The translations under genes and the position numbers were made by a program. From Enterobacter sp. kpr-6 (GTDB lineage Bacteria > Pseudomonadota > Gammaproteobacteria > Enterobacterales > Enterobacteriaceae), in assembly GCF_900116015.1 (NCBI RefSeq), contig NZ_FOYH01000002.1:351807-415806 (forward strand): a stretch of 64,000 nt of DNA. Direction: 5' to 3'. Position 1 is the first letter of the stretch, and each line of letters opens with the position of its first letter. Below, in pieces: positions 18,732-28,467 of the stretch. The notes under the pieces were generated by a model. That model did no database searches, was not told the origin of the DNA, and saw nothing but the letters and a program-made list of their open reading frames with translations.

Positions 18732-21539
18732 TTAATCGACGTTCAGCGCGTCATTAACCAGATCTTGTTGCTGTTTCTGGTGAACGGACAGATATCCTAC
18801 CGCCGGAGAGGCGGAGGCCGGGCGACCTGCATAACGCAGAGCAGACCCAAACGGAATCACTTCACGGAAATGATGCTGACTGCAATACCATGCGCCCTGG
18901 TTAAGCGGCTCTTCCTGGCACCAGACAAAATCATGTACGTGGGCATACGGTTTTAACGCTTCCTGCATCGCCTGATGCGGGAACGGATAAAGCTGTTCGA
19001 TACGCACAATGGCGACATCTTTCTGGTCATTCTTACGGCGCTGTTCGAGCAGGTCGTAATAAACCTTACCAGAACACATGACTACGCGCTTAACCCCTTG
19101 CGGATCAATGTCATCAATCTCACCGATAGCGGGCATGAATGTACCGTTAGCCAGTTCATCAAGCGTAGACACTGCCAGCGGATGACGCAGCAACGATTTT
19201 GGTGACATGACGATCAGCGGGCGACGCATACCGCGCAGCGCCTGACGGCGGATCATGTGATACACCTGCGCCGGGGTGGACGGTACGCACACCTGCATGT
19301 TCTGTTCAGCACACAGTTGCAGGTAACGCTCCAGACGCGCGGAGGAGTGCTCCGGGCCCTGACCTTCGTAGCCGTGCGGCAGCAGCATTACCAGGCCACA
19401 CATCCGGCCCCATTTCTGCTCGCCGGAGGAGATGAACTGGTCGATCACCACCTGCGCGCCGTTAGCAAAGTCACCGAACTGTGCTTCCCAGATGGTCAGC
19501 GTGCGCGGCTCGGCGGTGGCGTAACCGTATTCAAACGCCAGTACCGCTTCTTCCGACAGCACGGAGTCCCAGACCTTGAACGGGCCCTGAGAATTGTGCA
19601 CGTGGTGCAGCGGCGTATATGTTGAACCGTTAGCCTGGTTGTGGATCACTGCATGACGGTGGAAGAAGGTACCGCGCCCGGAGTCTTCACCGGAAAGACG
19701 CACGGAAATGCCTTCGTCAACCAGGGTGGCGTAAGCGAGGTTTTCCGCGCCGCCCCAGTCAAACAGTTTCTCGCCTGCGGCCATCGCCTGACGGTCGCCG
19801 TAGATTTTCGCCACGCGGGACTGCATCTCAATGGCGTCCGGCACCGTGCTGATGCGCTTCGCCAGTTCCACCAGGCGCTTCATTTCCACTTTGTTCGGGT
19901 AGCTTTCGTCCCACTCGTGGTTGAGGTACGGCGACCAGGTGAACGAATGCATGTTCATTGGGCGGAACTCTTTCACCACGCACTGCCCTTCGTCGAGCAT
20001 GTCGCGGTACAGATTCACCATTTCGGTGGCATCTTCCAGAGTGGCGATTTTTTCCTGCTCCAGACGGTCAGCGTAGATTTTACGCGGCGTCGGGTGCTTT
20101 TTGATTTTCTGATACATCAGCGGCTGGGTTGCACTCGGCTCGTCGGCTTCGTTATGCCCATGACGGCGGTAGCAGACCAGGTCGATAAACACGTCGCGTT
20201 TAAAGGTGTTGCGGAATTCCAGCGCAATGCGGGTGACAAAAGCCACAGCTTCCGGATCATCAGCGTTAACGTGGAAAATCGGGGCCTGTACCATTTTGCC
20301 GATGTCGGTGCAGTACGGCGTCGAGCGTGCATCCAGAGGGTTCGATGTGGTGAAGCCCACCTGGTTGTTGATCACGATGCGCACGGTACCGCCCACTTCG
20401 TAACCACGGGCTTTCGACATGTTCAGGGTTTCCTGAACCACGCCCTGCCCGGTCACCGCCGCGTCACCGTGAATGGTGATCGGCAGAACTTTATTGCTGC
20501 TCGGCTCGTCCAGACGATCCAGACGCGCACGCACAGAACCCATTACCACCGGGCTGACGATTTCAAGGTGCGACGGGTTAAACGCCAGCGCCAGGTGCAC
20601 GAGGCCGCCTTCGGTTTCCATGTCTGAGGAGAAGCCCATGTGGTATTTCACGTCACCCGTTCCCAGGTGCTCTTTGTGTTTACCGGCAAACTCATCAAAC
20701 AGGTCCTGGGTTTTCTTGCCCAGCACGTTAATCAGCACGTTTAAGCGGCCGCGGTGCGCCATACCCAGCACCACTTCACGGGTGCCGTTTTTACCGGCGT
20801 GGCGAATCATCTCTTTGAGCATCGGCACCAGCGCGTCGCCGCCTTCCAGCGAGAAGCGTTTTGCACCAGGGAATTTCGCGCCCAGATAGCGCTCCATGCC
20901 TTCCGCCGCCGTCAGTTCACTGAGGAAGCGTTTTTTCTCTTTCGCGGTAAACGAAGGACGACCCGCCACGGATTCGATGCGCTGCTGGATCCAGCGTTTC
21001 TCTTCCGTTGAGGTGATATGCATGTACTCAGCGCCGATGGAGCCGCAGTAAGTTTGCTTGAGGGCGTCCAGCAGATCGCCGAGCTTCATGGTGTCTTTGC
21101 CGATGGCAAATGACCCCACGTTATACGTTTCCTGGAGATCCGCTTCGGTCAGATCGTGGTAATCCAGATCGAGATCGGCGACGCGCTCCTGTTTCCACAG
21201 TCCCAGCGGATCGAGATTCGCATGCTGGTGACCACGGAAGCGGTAAGCGTTGATCAGTTGCAGGACTTTAACCTGCTTCACATTGGTATCGGGATCGGAA
21301 ACGGAGGAGGTATAACGCGAAGCATCTTTCGCCAGACGCCGGAAATAATCACGCGTTTTAGAGTGGAATTGATCCGGTTTCACACCGGTCACCGGTAGCT
21401 GCTGGAACATAGAGCGCCAGTTCGCATCTACCGAATCAGGATCGGTTAAGAAGTCTTCATAGAGCTGTTCTATCCAGCTCTGATTCGACCCAGAGAGGTA
21501 AGAAGAGTCCAGCCAGGCTTTCATTGCGCCGTTCTGCAT
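18732..21539 (-). CDS. sucA: SucA, 2-oxoglutarate dehydrogenase E1 component
   Basis: SucA, 935 aa, is the thiamine-diphosphate enzyme that decarboxylates 2-oxoglutarate and succinylates the E2 lipoate. The N-terminus MKAWLDSSYLSGSNQSWIE binds E2. The central region shows VLGMAHRGRLNVL and the ThDP/Mg motif IHGDAAVTGQGVVQE; the C-terminal half has FGDFANGAQVVIDQF and HGYEGQGPEHSSAR. It is two residues longer than the E. coli enzyme. The gene is separated from sdhB by 267 bases that contain two palindromic repeats. Confidence 0.98.
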   Translation of the reverse strand: MQNGAMKAWLDSSYLSGSNQSWIEQLYEDFLTDPDSVDANWRSMFQQLPVTGVKPDQFHSKTRDYFRRLAKDASRYTSSVSDPDTNVKQVKVLQLINAYRFRGHQHANLDPLGLWKQERVADLDLDYHDLTEADLQETYNVGSFAIGKDTMKLGDLLDALKQTYCGSIGAEYMHITSTEEKRWIQQRIESVAGRPSFTAKEKKRFLSELTAAEGMERYLGAKFPGAKRFSLEGGDALVPMLKEMIRHAGKNGTREVVLGMAHRGRLNVLINVLGKKTQDLFDEFAGKHKEHLGTGDVKYHMGFSSDMETEGGLVHLALAFNPSHLEIVSPVVMGSVRARLDRLDEPSSNKVLPITIHGDAAVTGQGVVQETLNMSKARGYEVGGTVRIVINNQVGFTTSNPLDARSTPYCTDIGKMVQAPIFHVNADDPEAVAFVTRIALEFRNTFKRDVFIDLVCYRRHGHNEADEPSATQPLMYQKIKKHPTPRKIYADRLEQEKIATLEDATEMVNLYRDMLDEGQCVVKEFRPMNMHSFTWSPYLNHEWDESYPNKVEMKRLVELAKRISTVPDAIEMQSRVAKIYGDRQAMAAGEKLFDWGGAENLAYATLVDEGISVRLSGEDSGRGTFFHRHAVIHNQANGSTYTPLHHVHNSQGPFKVWDSVLSEEAVLAFEYGYATAEPRTLTIWEAQFGDFANGAQVVIDQFISSGEQKWGRMCGLVMLLPHGYEGQGPEHSSARLERYLQLCAEQNMQVCVPSTPAQVYHMIRRQALRGMRRPLIVMSPKSLLRHPLAVSTLDELANGTFMPAIGEIDDIDPQGVKRVVMCSGKVYYDLLEQRRKNDQKDVAIVRIEQLYPFPHQAMQEALKPYAHVHDFVWCQEEPLNQGAWYCSQHHFREVIPFGSALRYAGRPASASPAVGYLSVHQKQQQDLVNDALNVD

Positions 21540-21722
21540 CGTGATCCCTTAAGCATTTATCTGCTTATTCGCCGTGGATAACTACACCGTACACCGTGAG
21601 GAGCACGTACCAGGGTTCACTTGCGAGCTCTTTTCGTTGAGTTGGCCCGCGAAGGAACCTTTAAAAACTGTCAACACATCAGGGCAGTTTTTAGAGGTTT
21701 CCTGCGATTCATTTCATCTTTA

Positions 21723-21797
21723 CCCTCACCCTAACCCTCTCCCTGAGGGAGAGGGAATTTTCCCCCCTCTCCCATGGGGAGAGGGCCGGGGTGAGGG
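21723..21797. repeat. Palindromic repeat cluster 1 (two inverted units), sdhB-sucA gap
   Basis: Two 33-bp units of the window's main repeat family: 21723-21755 (CCCTCACCCTAA then a CCCTCTCCCT/AGGGAGAGGG palindrome) and 21765-21797 (CCCTCTCCCATGGGGAGAGGG, split here as two arms, then CCGGGGTGAGGG). The units face each other, 9 bases apart. They lie inside the sdhCDAB-sucABCD transcript, where they could form a long hairpin. Confidence 0.88.
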
Positions 21798-21806
21798 GTA
21801 ACTTAC

Positions 21807-22523
21807 TTAAGCACTGCGCTGCAACAACATCGACTTAATATGGCCGATGGCGCGCGTCGGGTTCAGCCCTTTCGGACACACACTGACGCAGTTCATGATG
21901 CTATGGCAGCGGAATACGCTGAAAGCATCGCTCAACCCTTCCAGACGGTTATCGGTTTCCGTATCGCGGCTGTCGATCAGGAAGCGATAGGCGGCGAGCA
22001 GACCCGCCGGGCCGATAAACTTATCCGGGTTCCACCAGAATGACGGGCAGGACGTCGAGCAGCAGGCGCACAGAATACATTCGTACAGGCCGTCGAGTTT
22101 TTCACGCTGCTCGGGCGACTGCAAATGCTCGCGAGCGGGTGGATTTTGCCCATTATTCAACAGGTAAGGCTTGATCTTCTCATATTGGGCATAGAATTGC
22201 CCCATGTCCACCACCAGATCGCGCACTACCGGCAGGCCTGGCAGCGGACGGATAACGATTTTCTTCGTTCCGTTGCCGAGTGCGGAGATCGGCGTGATAC
22301 AGGCCAGACCATTTTTGCCGTTCATGTTCAGGCCGTCGGAGCCGCAAACCCCTTCGCGGCACGAGCGGCGAAACGCCAGCGTCGGATCTTTTTCTTTGAG
22401 CTGCATCAGGGCATCCAGCAGCATCATGTCGCGCCCTTCTTCGCCTTCCAGGGTGTAATCCTGCATGCGCGGAGCGTCGTCGACATCCGGGTTATAACGA
22501 TAAATCGAAAATTCGAGTTTCAT
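21807..22523 (-). CDS. sdhB: SdhB, succinate dehydrogenase iron-sulfur subunit
   Basis: SdhB, 238 aa, passes electrons from SdhA FAD to quinone through three Fe-S clusters. The [2Fe-2S] ligands lie in RRSCREGVCGSDGLNMNG with a downstream Cys in GLACITPI; the [4Fe-4S] and [3Fe-4S] ligands are in CILCACCSTSCPSFWW and FRCHSIMNCVSVCPKGLNP. Length equals that of E. coli SdhB. It begins 15 bases after sdhA. Confidence 0.98.
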   Translation of the reverse strand: MKLEFSIYRYNPDVDDAPRMQDYTLEGEEGRDMMLLDALMQLKEKDPTLAFRRSCREGVCGSDGLNMNGKNGLACITPISALGNGTKKIVIRPLPGLPVVRDLVVDMGQFYAQYEKIKPYLLNNGQNPPAREHLQSPEQREKLDGLYECILCACCSTSCPSFWWNPDKFIGPAGLLAAYRFLIDSRDTETDNRLEGLSDAFSVFRCHSIMNCVSVCPKGLNPTRAIGHIKSMLLQRSA

Positions 22524-22538
22524 TTTCCTGTCTCCGCA

Positions 22539-24305
22539 TTAGTAAGTACGAATCTTCGGCGGGAATGCCGGACGCAGTTTCGGTTCCATATTGACACTAC
22601 GGCGCGTCATGGACTCCGATTCAGGCAGATACAGGGAATGGCACAGCCAGTTTTCGTCGTCACGATCCGGGAAGTCAAAGCGACTGTGCGCTCCACGGCT
22701 TTCGGTACGGAAATTCGCCGAAACCGCCGTGGCGTACGCCGTTTCCATCAGGTTATCCAGCTCCAGGCACTCGACACGCTGGGTATTGAAGTCGCTGGAG
22801 GTGTCATCCAGACGGGCATTTTTCAGACGCTCGCGGATCACCTTCAGTTGCTCCAGCCCTTTCGCCATCGCATCCCCTTCACGGAACACCGAGAAGTTAT
22901 GCTGCATACATTCCTGAAGCGCTTTACGGATGGTCACCGGATCTTCACCGCTGCGGGTGTTGTTCCAGCGATTCACGCGTGTCAGTGACGCTTCAAGGTC
23001 GGACTCGCTGGCATCACGCAGCGGACCCTGTTCAGCGATAGATTCCTGCAAGTGCAGACCCGCCGCGCGGCCAAATACCACCAGGTCGAGCAGCGAGTTG
23101 CCGCCGAGACGGTTGGCACCGTGCACCGATACGCAGGCGATTTCGCCCACTGCGAACAGGCCCGGGATCACCACATCTTCGCCCTGCGCGTTCACCGTCA
23201 GCGCCTGGCCGGTCACTTTGGTCGGAATGCCGCCCATCATGTAGTGACAGGTTGGGATCACCGGAATCGGCTCTTTCACCGGGTCAACGTGAGCGAAGGT
23301 GCGGGAGAGTTCCAGAATGCCCGGCAGACGGGATTCAAGAACGTCTTTACCCAGATGGTCGAGTTTCAGTTTCGCGTGCGGACCCCATGGGCCGTCGCAG
23401 CCGCGACCTTCACGGATTTCGATCATGATGGAACGCGCCACCACATCACGACCCGCGAGGTCTTTCGCATTCGGCGCGTAACGCTCCATAAAGCGCTCGC
23501 CGTGTTTGTTCAGCAGATAACCGCCTTCACCACGGCAGCCTTCGGTCACCAGCACGCCTGCGCCTGCGATGCCCGTCGGGTGGAACTGCCACATTTCCAT
23601 ATCCTGCACCGGTACGCCTGCGCGCAGCGCCATACCGACACCGTCGCCGGTGTTGATGTGGGCGTTAGTGGTGGACTGGTAAATACGGCCTGCCCCGCCG
23701 GTCGCCAGCACGGTTGCGCGGGCTTTGAAGTAGACCATCTCGCCGGTTTCAATACACAGCGCGGTGCAACCGACGACAGCGCCATCCTGGTTTTTCACCA
23801 GATCGAGCGCATACCATTCGGAGAAGATGGTGGTTTTGTTTTTCAGGTTCTGCTGATAAAGGGTGTGCAGCAGGGCATGGCCGGTACGGTCAGCCGCTGC
23901 CGCCGTGCGTGCCGCCTGCTCGCCGCCGAAGTTTTTCGACTGGCCGCCAAACGGACGCTGATAAATTTTGCCATCGTCCAGACGGGAGAACGGCAGGCCC
24001 ATATGCTCCAGCTCCAGAATCGCTTCCGGGCCGGTTTTACACATATATTCGATCGCGTCCTGGTCACCGATGTAATCGGAACCTTTCACGGTGTCGTACA
24101 TGTGCCATTCCCAGTTATCTTCGTGGGTATTGCCCAGTGCGACGGTAATACCGCCCTGTGCTGACACGGTGTGGGAACGGGTAGGGAAAACTTTAGAGAG
24201 CAGCGCACAGGTCTGGCCGCTCTGGGAAATTTGCAGCGCCGCGCGCATACCTGCGCCGCCAGCACCGATTACGACAGCATCAAACTCTCTGACTGGTAAA
24301 TTCAT
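22539..24305 (-). CDS. sdhA: SdhA, succinate dehydrogenase flavoprotein subunit
   Basis: SdhA, 588 aa, oxidises succinate to fumarate at a covalent FAD. The FAD-binding motif [15 protein letters not shown] and the flavinylated His45 ([12 protein letters not shown]) are present; active-site residues lie in HPTGI and [12 protein letters not shown]. The start MNLPVREFD (base 24305) gives the family length; an upstream in-frame Met adds four residues inside sdhD. The ATG overlaps the sdhD stop as TGATG. Confidence 0.98.
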   Translation of the reverse strand: MNLPVREFDAVVIGAGGAGMRAALQISQSGQTCALLSKVFPTRSHTVSAQGGITVALGNTHEDNWEWHMYDTVKGSDYIGDQDAIEYMCKTGPEAILELEHMGLPFSRLDDGKIYQRPFGGQSKNFGGEQAARTAAAADRTGHALLHTLYQQNLKNKTTIFSEWYALDLVKNQDGAVVGCTALCIETGEMVYFKARATVLATGGAGRIYQSTTNAHINTGDGVGMALRAGVPVQDMEMWQFHPTGIAGAGVLVTEGCRGEGGYLLNKHGERFMERYAPNAKDLAGRDVVARSIMIEIREGRGCDGPWGPHAKLKLDHLGKDVLESRLPGILELSRTFAHVDPVKEPIPVIPTCHYMMGGIPTKVTGQALTVNAQGEDVVIPGLFAVGEIACVSVHGANRLGGNSLLDLVVFGRAAGLHLQESIAEQGPLRDASESDLEASLTRVNRWNNTRSGEDPVTIRKALQECMQHNFSVFREGDAMAKGLEQLKVIRERLKNARLDDTSSDFNTQRVECLELDNLMETAYATAVSANFRTESRGAHSRFDFPDRDDENWLCHSLYLPESESMTRRSVNMEPKLRPAFPPKIRTY

Positions 24306-24652
24306 CACACACCCCACACCACAACAAATCCATAAATAACGTAAACCAGCAGCGCAACCACAATCAGCAGTTGCAGGCCAAGACGCGCGGCCACCGGTTT
24401 AACGTAGTCGGTCAGTACCTGCCACATGCCAATCCAGGCATGGATCAATGTCGAGAACAGCGCCAGCAGGGTAAAGACTTTGGTAAAGGCGGAAGAGAAG
24501 AAAGCCGTCCAGCTTTGATACGTCAAATCACTACTAATGGCGAAGAAACCCACCATATAGATGATGTACAGCGTCAGAACGATGGCGGTCGCACGAACCA
24601 GAATGAAGTCATGTACGCCGTTGCGTCCGAATGCGGAGGCGTTGCTTACCAT
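24305..24652 (-). CDS. sdhD: SdhD, succinate dehydrogenase membrane anchor
   Basis: SdhD, 115 aa, is the small membrane anchor of succinate dehydrogenase. Together with SdhC it binds haem b and forms the quinone site. Three hydrophobic helices are visible (about 18-38, 57-80, 90-113). Tyr83 in VLTDYVKP, known to contact quinone in E. coli, is present. It overlaps the sdhC end by 7 bases and the sdhA start by one base. Confidence 0.97.
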   Translation of the reverse strand: MVSNASAFGRNGVHDFILVRATAIVLTLYIIYMVGFFAISSDLTYQSWTAFFSSAFTKVFTLLALFSTLIHAWIGMWQVLTDYVKPVAARLGLQLLIVVALLVYVIYGFVVVWGV

Positions 24653-25035
24653 ACGAGGACTCCTGCGAGAAGTGAAAGCACGACAGTGATTGCAATTGAA
24701 ATCCAGGCGGAACGTTTTCCGGCTGCAAAGGTTTCTTCAAGATAGCCCACATCCATCAATGCGTGGCGAATACCACCGACTGCGTGATAAGCCAGCGCCG
24801 TCAGAATGCCCCACATAATGAATTTGGCGAAGAAGCCGCCCATGATCGCGGATGCGCTGGCGAACCCTTCTTCAGATGACAGCGACAGCCCCAGCAGCCA
24901 CAGCAGGAGCCCGATCGCCACAAAAGTAATGACGCCAGACACACGGTGGAGGATGGACGCAACAGCCGTAACAGGAAACTGGATCGTTGTCAGATCCAGA
25001 TTGACAGGTCTTTGTTTTTTAGCATTTTTTATCAT
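24646..25035 (-). CDS. sdhC: SdhC, succinate dehydrogenase cytochrome b556 subunit
   Basis: SdhC, 129 aa, is the large membrane anchor. The haem ligand His84 ([10 protein letters not shown]) and quinone-site residues Ser27 and Arg31 (ASILHRVSG) are present. Three membrane helices are visible. The start [10 protein letters not shown] is preferred because it gives the family length; an alternative upstream start would add MGVL. It is the first gene of the sdh-suc operon. Confidence 0.97.
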   Translation of the reverse strand: MIKNAKKQRPVNLDLTTIQFPVTAVASILHRVSGVITFVAIGLLLWLLGLSLSSEEGFASASAIMGGFFAKFIMWGILTALAYHAVGGIRHALMDVGYLEETFAAGKRSAWISIAITVVLSLLAGVLVW

Positions 25036-25208
25036 TAATACGCCCACATGCTGTTCTTATTGTTTCCTTCCTCCGGGCTGCGTGCGGGTCAGACAGCGTC
25101 CTTTTCTATAACTGCGCGTCATGCAAATTACATTGCTTCCAGATGCGAAACGACACGTTACAACGCTGGTTGGCTCGGGACTGCAGGGTATTCCGGAGAC
25201 CTGGCGGC

Positions 25209-25237
25209 AGTATAGGATGTTCACAAAATCATTACAA
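25209..25237 (-). promoter_or_regulatory. Probable sdhC promoter
   Basis: On the minus strand TTGTAA (25237-25232), a 17-base spacer and TATACT (25214-25209) form a good sigma-70 promoter about 175 bases before sdhC. The flanking sequence, including CTGCCGCCAGGTCTCC, closely resembles the E. coli sdhC promoter and leader. FNR, ArcA and CRP control is expected from E. coli but the sites were not individually resolved. Confidence 0.75.
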
Positions 25238-25347
25238 TTAACCTACATATAGTTTGTCGGGTTTTATGCTGAACAGTGACCCACATCACGATAACAACAT
25301 ATTTTTAAAATTTAACCATCGGATTTGACAAAAGTTAAACATTATTG

Positions 25348-25377
25348 TTACAAACAACATCCGAAAAGGCATATAAT
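25348..25377 (+). promoter_or_regulatory. Probable gltA promoter in the 648-base sdhC-gltA gap
   Basis: TTACAA (25348-25353), an 18-base spacer and TATAAT (25372-25377) precede GTAAAAGTTATGG. This resembles the major E. coli gltA promoter and leaves a leader of about 300 bases before the gltA ATG. The rest of the gap (25036-25683) shows only short spurious frames and no gene that I can support. Confidence 0.75.
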
Positions 25378-25683
25378 TCGTAAAAGTTATGGGGTCTCTC
25401 TTTCACCTGAGATTTAGTTATGTAACAGTGTGAGTGATTGACCGACGTTATCAGGACAGTTATTAGTGATATACAGGTTTGACAAATTCGGACTGCTAAA
25501 ACCCTGATTTGCTGTTATTTCAATGGTTTTCAATGTTTGCCCGCAAGCGCCCATCGCTCTGTACCCTGGTTCTTCTTTTTCACAGAGCCGCGAGCCAAAT
25601 AACAAACCGGTAACATTGATTTTCACTATGAATGCAAATCCGGCTTCCGGCAGTCTTAAGCTAAGGCGCTAAGGAGACCGTAA

Positions 25684-26970
25684 ATGGCTGATAAGAAAGC
25701 AACCATCACCTACAATGGTGACGATGCTATTGAACTGGATGTGCTAAAAGGCACGCTCGGTCAGGATGTTATTGATATCCGTAGTTTGGGTTCAAAAGGG
25801 GTATTTACTTTTGACCCTGGTTTTACCTCCACCGCTTCCTGTGAATCTAAAATCACCTTTATCGACGGTGACGAAGGTATCCTGCTCCATCGCGGTTTCC
25901 CCATCGATCAGTTAGCCACTGAGTCTAACTACCTGGAAGTGTGCTACATCCTGCTGTACGGCGAAAAGCCAAGCCAGGAAGAATACGACGATTTCAAAGT
26001 TATCGTGACCCGCCACACCATGATCCACGAGCAGATCACCCGTCTGTTCCACGGTTTCCGTCGTGACTCTCACCCGATGGCCGTGCTGTGCGGTGTGACT
26101 GGCGCGCTGGCGGCGTTCTACCATGACTCGCTGGACGTGAATAACCCGCGTCACCGTGACATTGCCGCCTTCCGTCTGCTGTCGAAAATGCCGACCGTTG
26201 CCGCGATGTGTTACAAATATTCCATTGGTCAGCCGTTCGTTTATCCGCGTAACGACCTCTCCTATGCGGGCAACTTCCTGCATATGATGTTCTCCACGCC
26301 GTGCGAGCCGTATGAAGTGAACCCGGTGCTGGAACGCGCCATGGATCGCATCCTGGTACTGCACGCCGATCACGAACAGAACGCCTCCACCTCGACCGTG
26401 CGTACCGCCGGCTCGTCTGGCGCTAACCCGTTCGCCTGTATCGCTGCGGGTATCGCTTCCCTGTGGGGACCGGCCCACGGCGGCGCGAACGAAGCTGCGC
26501 TGAAAATGCTGGAAGAAATCAGTTCCGTTGAGCACATTCCTGAATTTGTGCGTCGCGCGAAAGACAAAAACGACTCTTTCCGTCTGATGGGCTTCGGTCA
26601 CCGTGTTTACAAAAACTACGACCCGCGCGCCACCGTGATGCGTGAAACCTGTCATGAAGTGTTAAAAGAGCTGGGCACCAAAGACGATCTGCTGGAAGTG
26701 GCGATGGAGCTTGAGCACATCGCGCTGCACGACCCGTACTTCATCGAGCGCAAACTCTACCCGAACGTCGATTTCTACTCCGGCATCATCCTGAAAGCGA
26801 TGGGCATTCCGTCCTCCATGTTTACCGTGATCTTCGCGATGGCGCGTACCGTGGGCTGGATTGCACACTGGAACGAAATGCACGACGACGGCATCAAAAT
26901 CGCCCGTCCTCGCCAGCTGTATACCGGCTACGAGCAGCGTGATTTTAAATCCGAATTAAGCAAGCACTGA
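25684..26970 (+). CDS. gltA: GltA, type II citrate synthase
   Basis: GltA, 428 aa, condenses acetyl-CoA with oxaloacetate to citrate and starts the TCA cycle. It is the hexameric, NADH-inhibited Gram-negative type. Catalytic motifs are [10 protein letters not shown] (active-site His), [13 protein letters not shown] (second His) and NVDFYSGI (catalytic Asp). A Shine-Dalgarno AAGGAG precedes the ATG. It is one residue longer than E. coli GltA. The gene diverges from sdhC, so the two main TCA units share one control region. Confidence 0.98.
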   Translation: MADKKATITYNGDDAIELDVLKGTLGQDVIDIRSLGSKGVFTFDPGFTSTASCESKITFIDGDEGILLHRGFPIDQLATESNYLEVCYILLYGEKPSQEEYDDFKVIVTRHTMIHEQITRLFHGFRRDSHPMAVLCGVTGALAAFYHDSLDVNNPRHRDIAAFRLLSKMPTVAAMCYKYSIGQPFVYPRNDLSYAGNFLHMMFSTPCEPYEVNPVLERAMDRILVLHADHEQNASTSTVRTAGSSGANPFACIAAGIASLWGPAHGGANEAALKMLEEISSVEHIPEFVRRAKDKNDSFRLMGFGHRVYKNYDPRATVMRETCHEVLKELGTKDDLLEVAMELEHIALHDPYFIERKLYPNVDFYSGIILKAMGIPSSMFTVIFAMARTVGWIAHWNEMHDDGIKIARPRQLYTGYEQRDFKSELSKH

Positions 26971-26991
26971 TTATTGCCTGCTGAATAAAAA

Positions 26992-27018
26992 GTCCTGGCC
27001 CCAGCCGGGACTTTTTTT
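26992..27018 (+). terminator. Intrinsic terminator after gltA
   Basis: GTCCTGGC, loop CCCA, GCCGGGAC forms an 8-bp stem (one G-T pair) followed by seven T, 21 bases after the gltA stop. It separates gltA from the fimbrial operon on the same strand. Confidence 0.92.
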
Positions 27019-27165
27019 ATTTCACGCCCTCACAATCTCTCTTTTCACCTCATTTCCCGCCGCTGATTATTATTGATTACCCCTTAAAGCCGCCTCCTGA
27101 TTATTATCGGGCTCGCTCTCTGTGAGCAGATCATGTTTAAGGAACGCTTTTAAAAGGAATATGTA

Positions 27166-27690
27166 ATGGATAATACACTCAAGGCCACGCTTATTGCGGG
27201 CGCGTCACTTTTCTGTTTTCACCCGGTCGCGCAGGCGGCTGACGGCACGATTAATTTCACCGGCGAGATTATCGCCTCCGGTTGTGATGTGAATGGCGGC
27301 CCGGCTCCGACCATTAACGTTAATTTAGGGCGCGTCGCGGCCTCAACGTTTCACGCCGTAGGCGATACCGCCTCTCCCACCCCGTTTACCATTTCGCTGA
27401 CCGACTGCCCACCGGCACTGACCAGCGCCTCGGTAAAATTTGATGGCAACGTTGATTCGGTAAACAGCGATCTGCTGGCTATCACCGGCACTGCCACCGG
27501 CGTCGGCGTGCTGATTGCCGACGATCGCGCCGTTAAGATCCCGGTTTTTGGCGAATCACACACTTATGCGATCGACGCCGAATCGCACAGCGTGGATATG
27601 AACTTTACCGCCCGGTTAGAATCCACCGATGCGGCCGTCGGGGAAGGTCTGATCACCGCCGTTTCTCAATTTACGATTAACTACCAGTAA
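27166..27690 (+). CDS. Fimbrial subunit (major pilin type)
   Basis: A 174-aa pilin of the type 1 fimbrial superfamily. The signal peptide ends near VAQAADG (about residue 26). The mature chain has the two conserved Cys (ASGCDVNG and SLTDCPPAL) that form the pilin disulfide, and the alternating C-terminal strand ends TAVSQFTINYQ with the penultimate Tyr used for chaperone binding. It stands first in a four-gene operon, so it is probably the shaft subunit. The position beside gltA is that of ybgD in E. coli, but orthology is uncertain because the gene order behind it differs. Confidence 0.88.
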   Translation: MDNTLKATLIAGASLFCFHPVAQAADGTINFTGEIIASGCDVNGGPAPTINVNLGRVAASTFHAVGDTASPTPFTISLTDCPPALTSASVKFDGNVDSVNSDLLAITGTATGVGVLIADDRAVKIPVFGESHTYAIDAESHSVDMNFTARLESTDAAVGEGLITAVSQFTINYQ

Positions 27691-27768
27691 GCCGCTATTT
27701 CTCTTGCGCTGACAGGACGTTATTAACGCGGGCAAGGATGCCCATCATAAATAGATAAAGAGGGAAAT

Positions 27769-28464
27769 ATGTCTGGCCGGGTAAAATATATTTACACCAT
27801 TATTCTGTTATTAATGATCGCCACGTCTGCCCGTGCAGGCGTGGTGACTCAGGCCATCCGGGTTATTTATTACAGTAATAACCGGGAAGAAGCCGTCTTA
27901 TTAAAAAACACCGATCAACGCGAGCCGTTTCTGGTGCAATCCTGGGTCGATAATAAAGGCGCGGACGGCACAGAAAAAGAACTCTCAAAGCCACCGTTTG
28001 TCGTCACGCCGCCGTTATTTCGCCTCAATCCCGAAGCGGAAAACAGTTTGCGCCTCGTCTATACCGGCGCGGCATTACCCACTGATCGCGAGTCGGTGTT
28101 CTGGCTGAATGTCAAAGCCATTCCCCGCGCGGTGGAGGGCGAGCAAAACCTGCTCCAGGTGGCGGTAAAAAGCCGCATCAAGCTGTTCTGGCGGCCCGAA
28201 GCGCTGCGCAATGTGCCAGAATCTGTCCCCGCCTTTCAGCGTGACGGGCAGATGCTGAAAGTCACTAACCCCGGCCCACGCTTTATCACCTTTCAGCATC
28301 TGGATATCGGCGGCGTCAGTGTGGACACCACCAATCAGATGGTGCCGCCGTTTGGTTCGGCGCGCTACGCGCTGCACGGCGACGTAGCCGGGGGGGAACT
28401 GCACTGGAAAACCATCAATGATTCCGGCGGGGCAACCGCCATGCAGACCGCGACCCTGCGCTAA
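27769..28464 (+). CDS. Periplasmic fimbrial chaperone
   Basis: A 231-aa PapD-like chaperone. The signal peptide MSGRVKYIYTIILLLMIA is cleaved near ARA-GVV. The two-domain immunoglobulin fold is shown by the G1 motif VTPPLFRLNPEAENSLRLVYTG, including the alternating hydrophobics used for donor-strand complementation, and by the family signature ESVFWLNVKAIPR. It holds subunits in the periplasm and delivers them to the usher. It follows the subunit after 78 bases and precedes the usher by 3 bases. Confidence 0.92.
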   Translation: MSGRVKYIYTIILLLMIATSARAGVVTQAIRVIYYSNNREEAVLLKNTDQREPFLVQSWVDNKGADGTEKELSKPPFVVTPPLFRLNPEAENSLRLVYTGAALPTDRESVFWLNVKAIPRAVEGEQNLLQVAVKSRIKLFWRPEALRNVPESVPAFQRDGQMLKVTNPGPRFITFQHLDIGGVSVDTTNQMVPPFGSARYALHGDVAGGELHWKTINDSGGATAMQTATLR

Positions 28465-28467
28465 ACC

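Noticed and set aside
25414-25626. 70-codon minus-strand frame in the sdhC-gltA gap
   Set aside because: No ribosome site or homology; it lies in the gltA leader.
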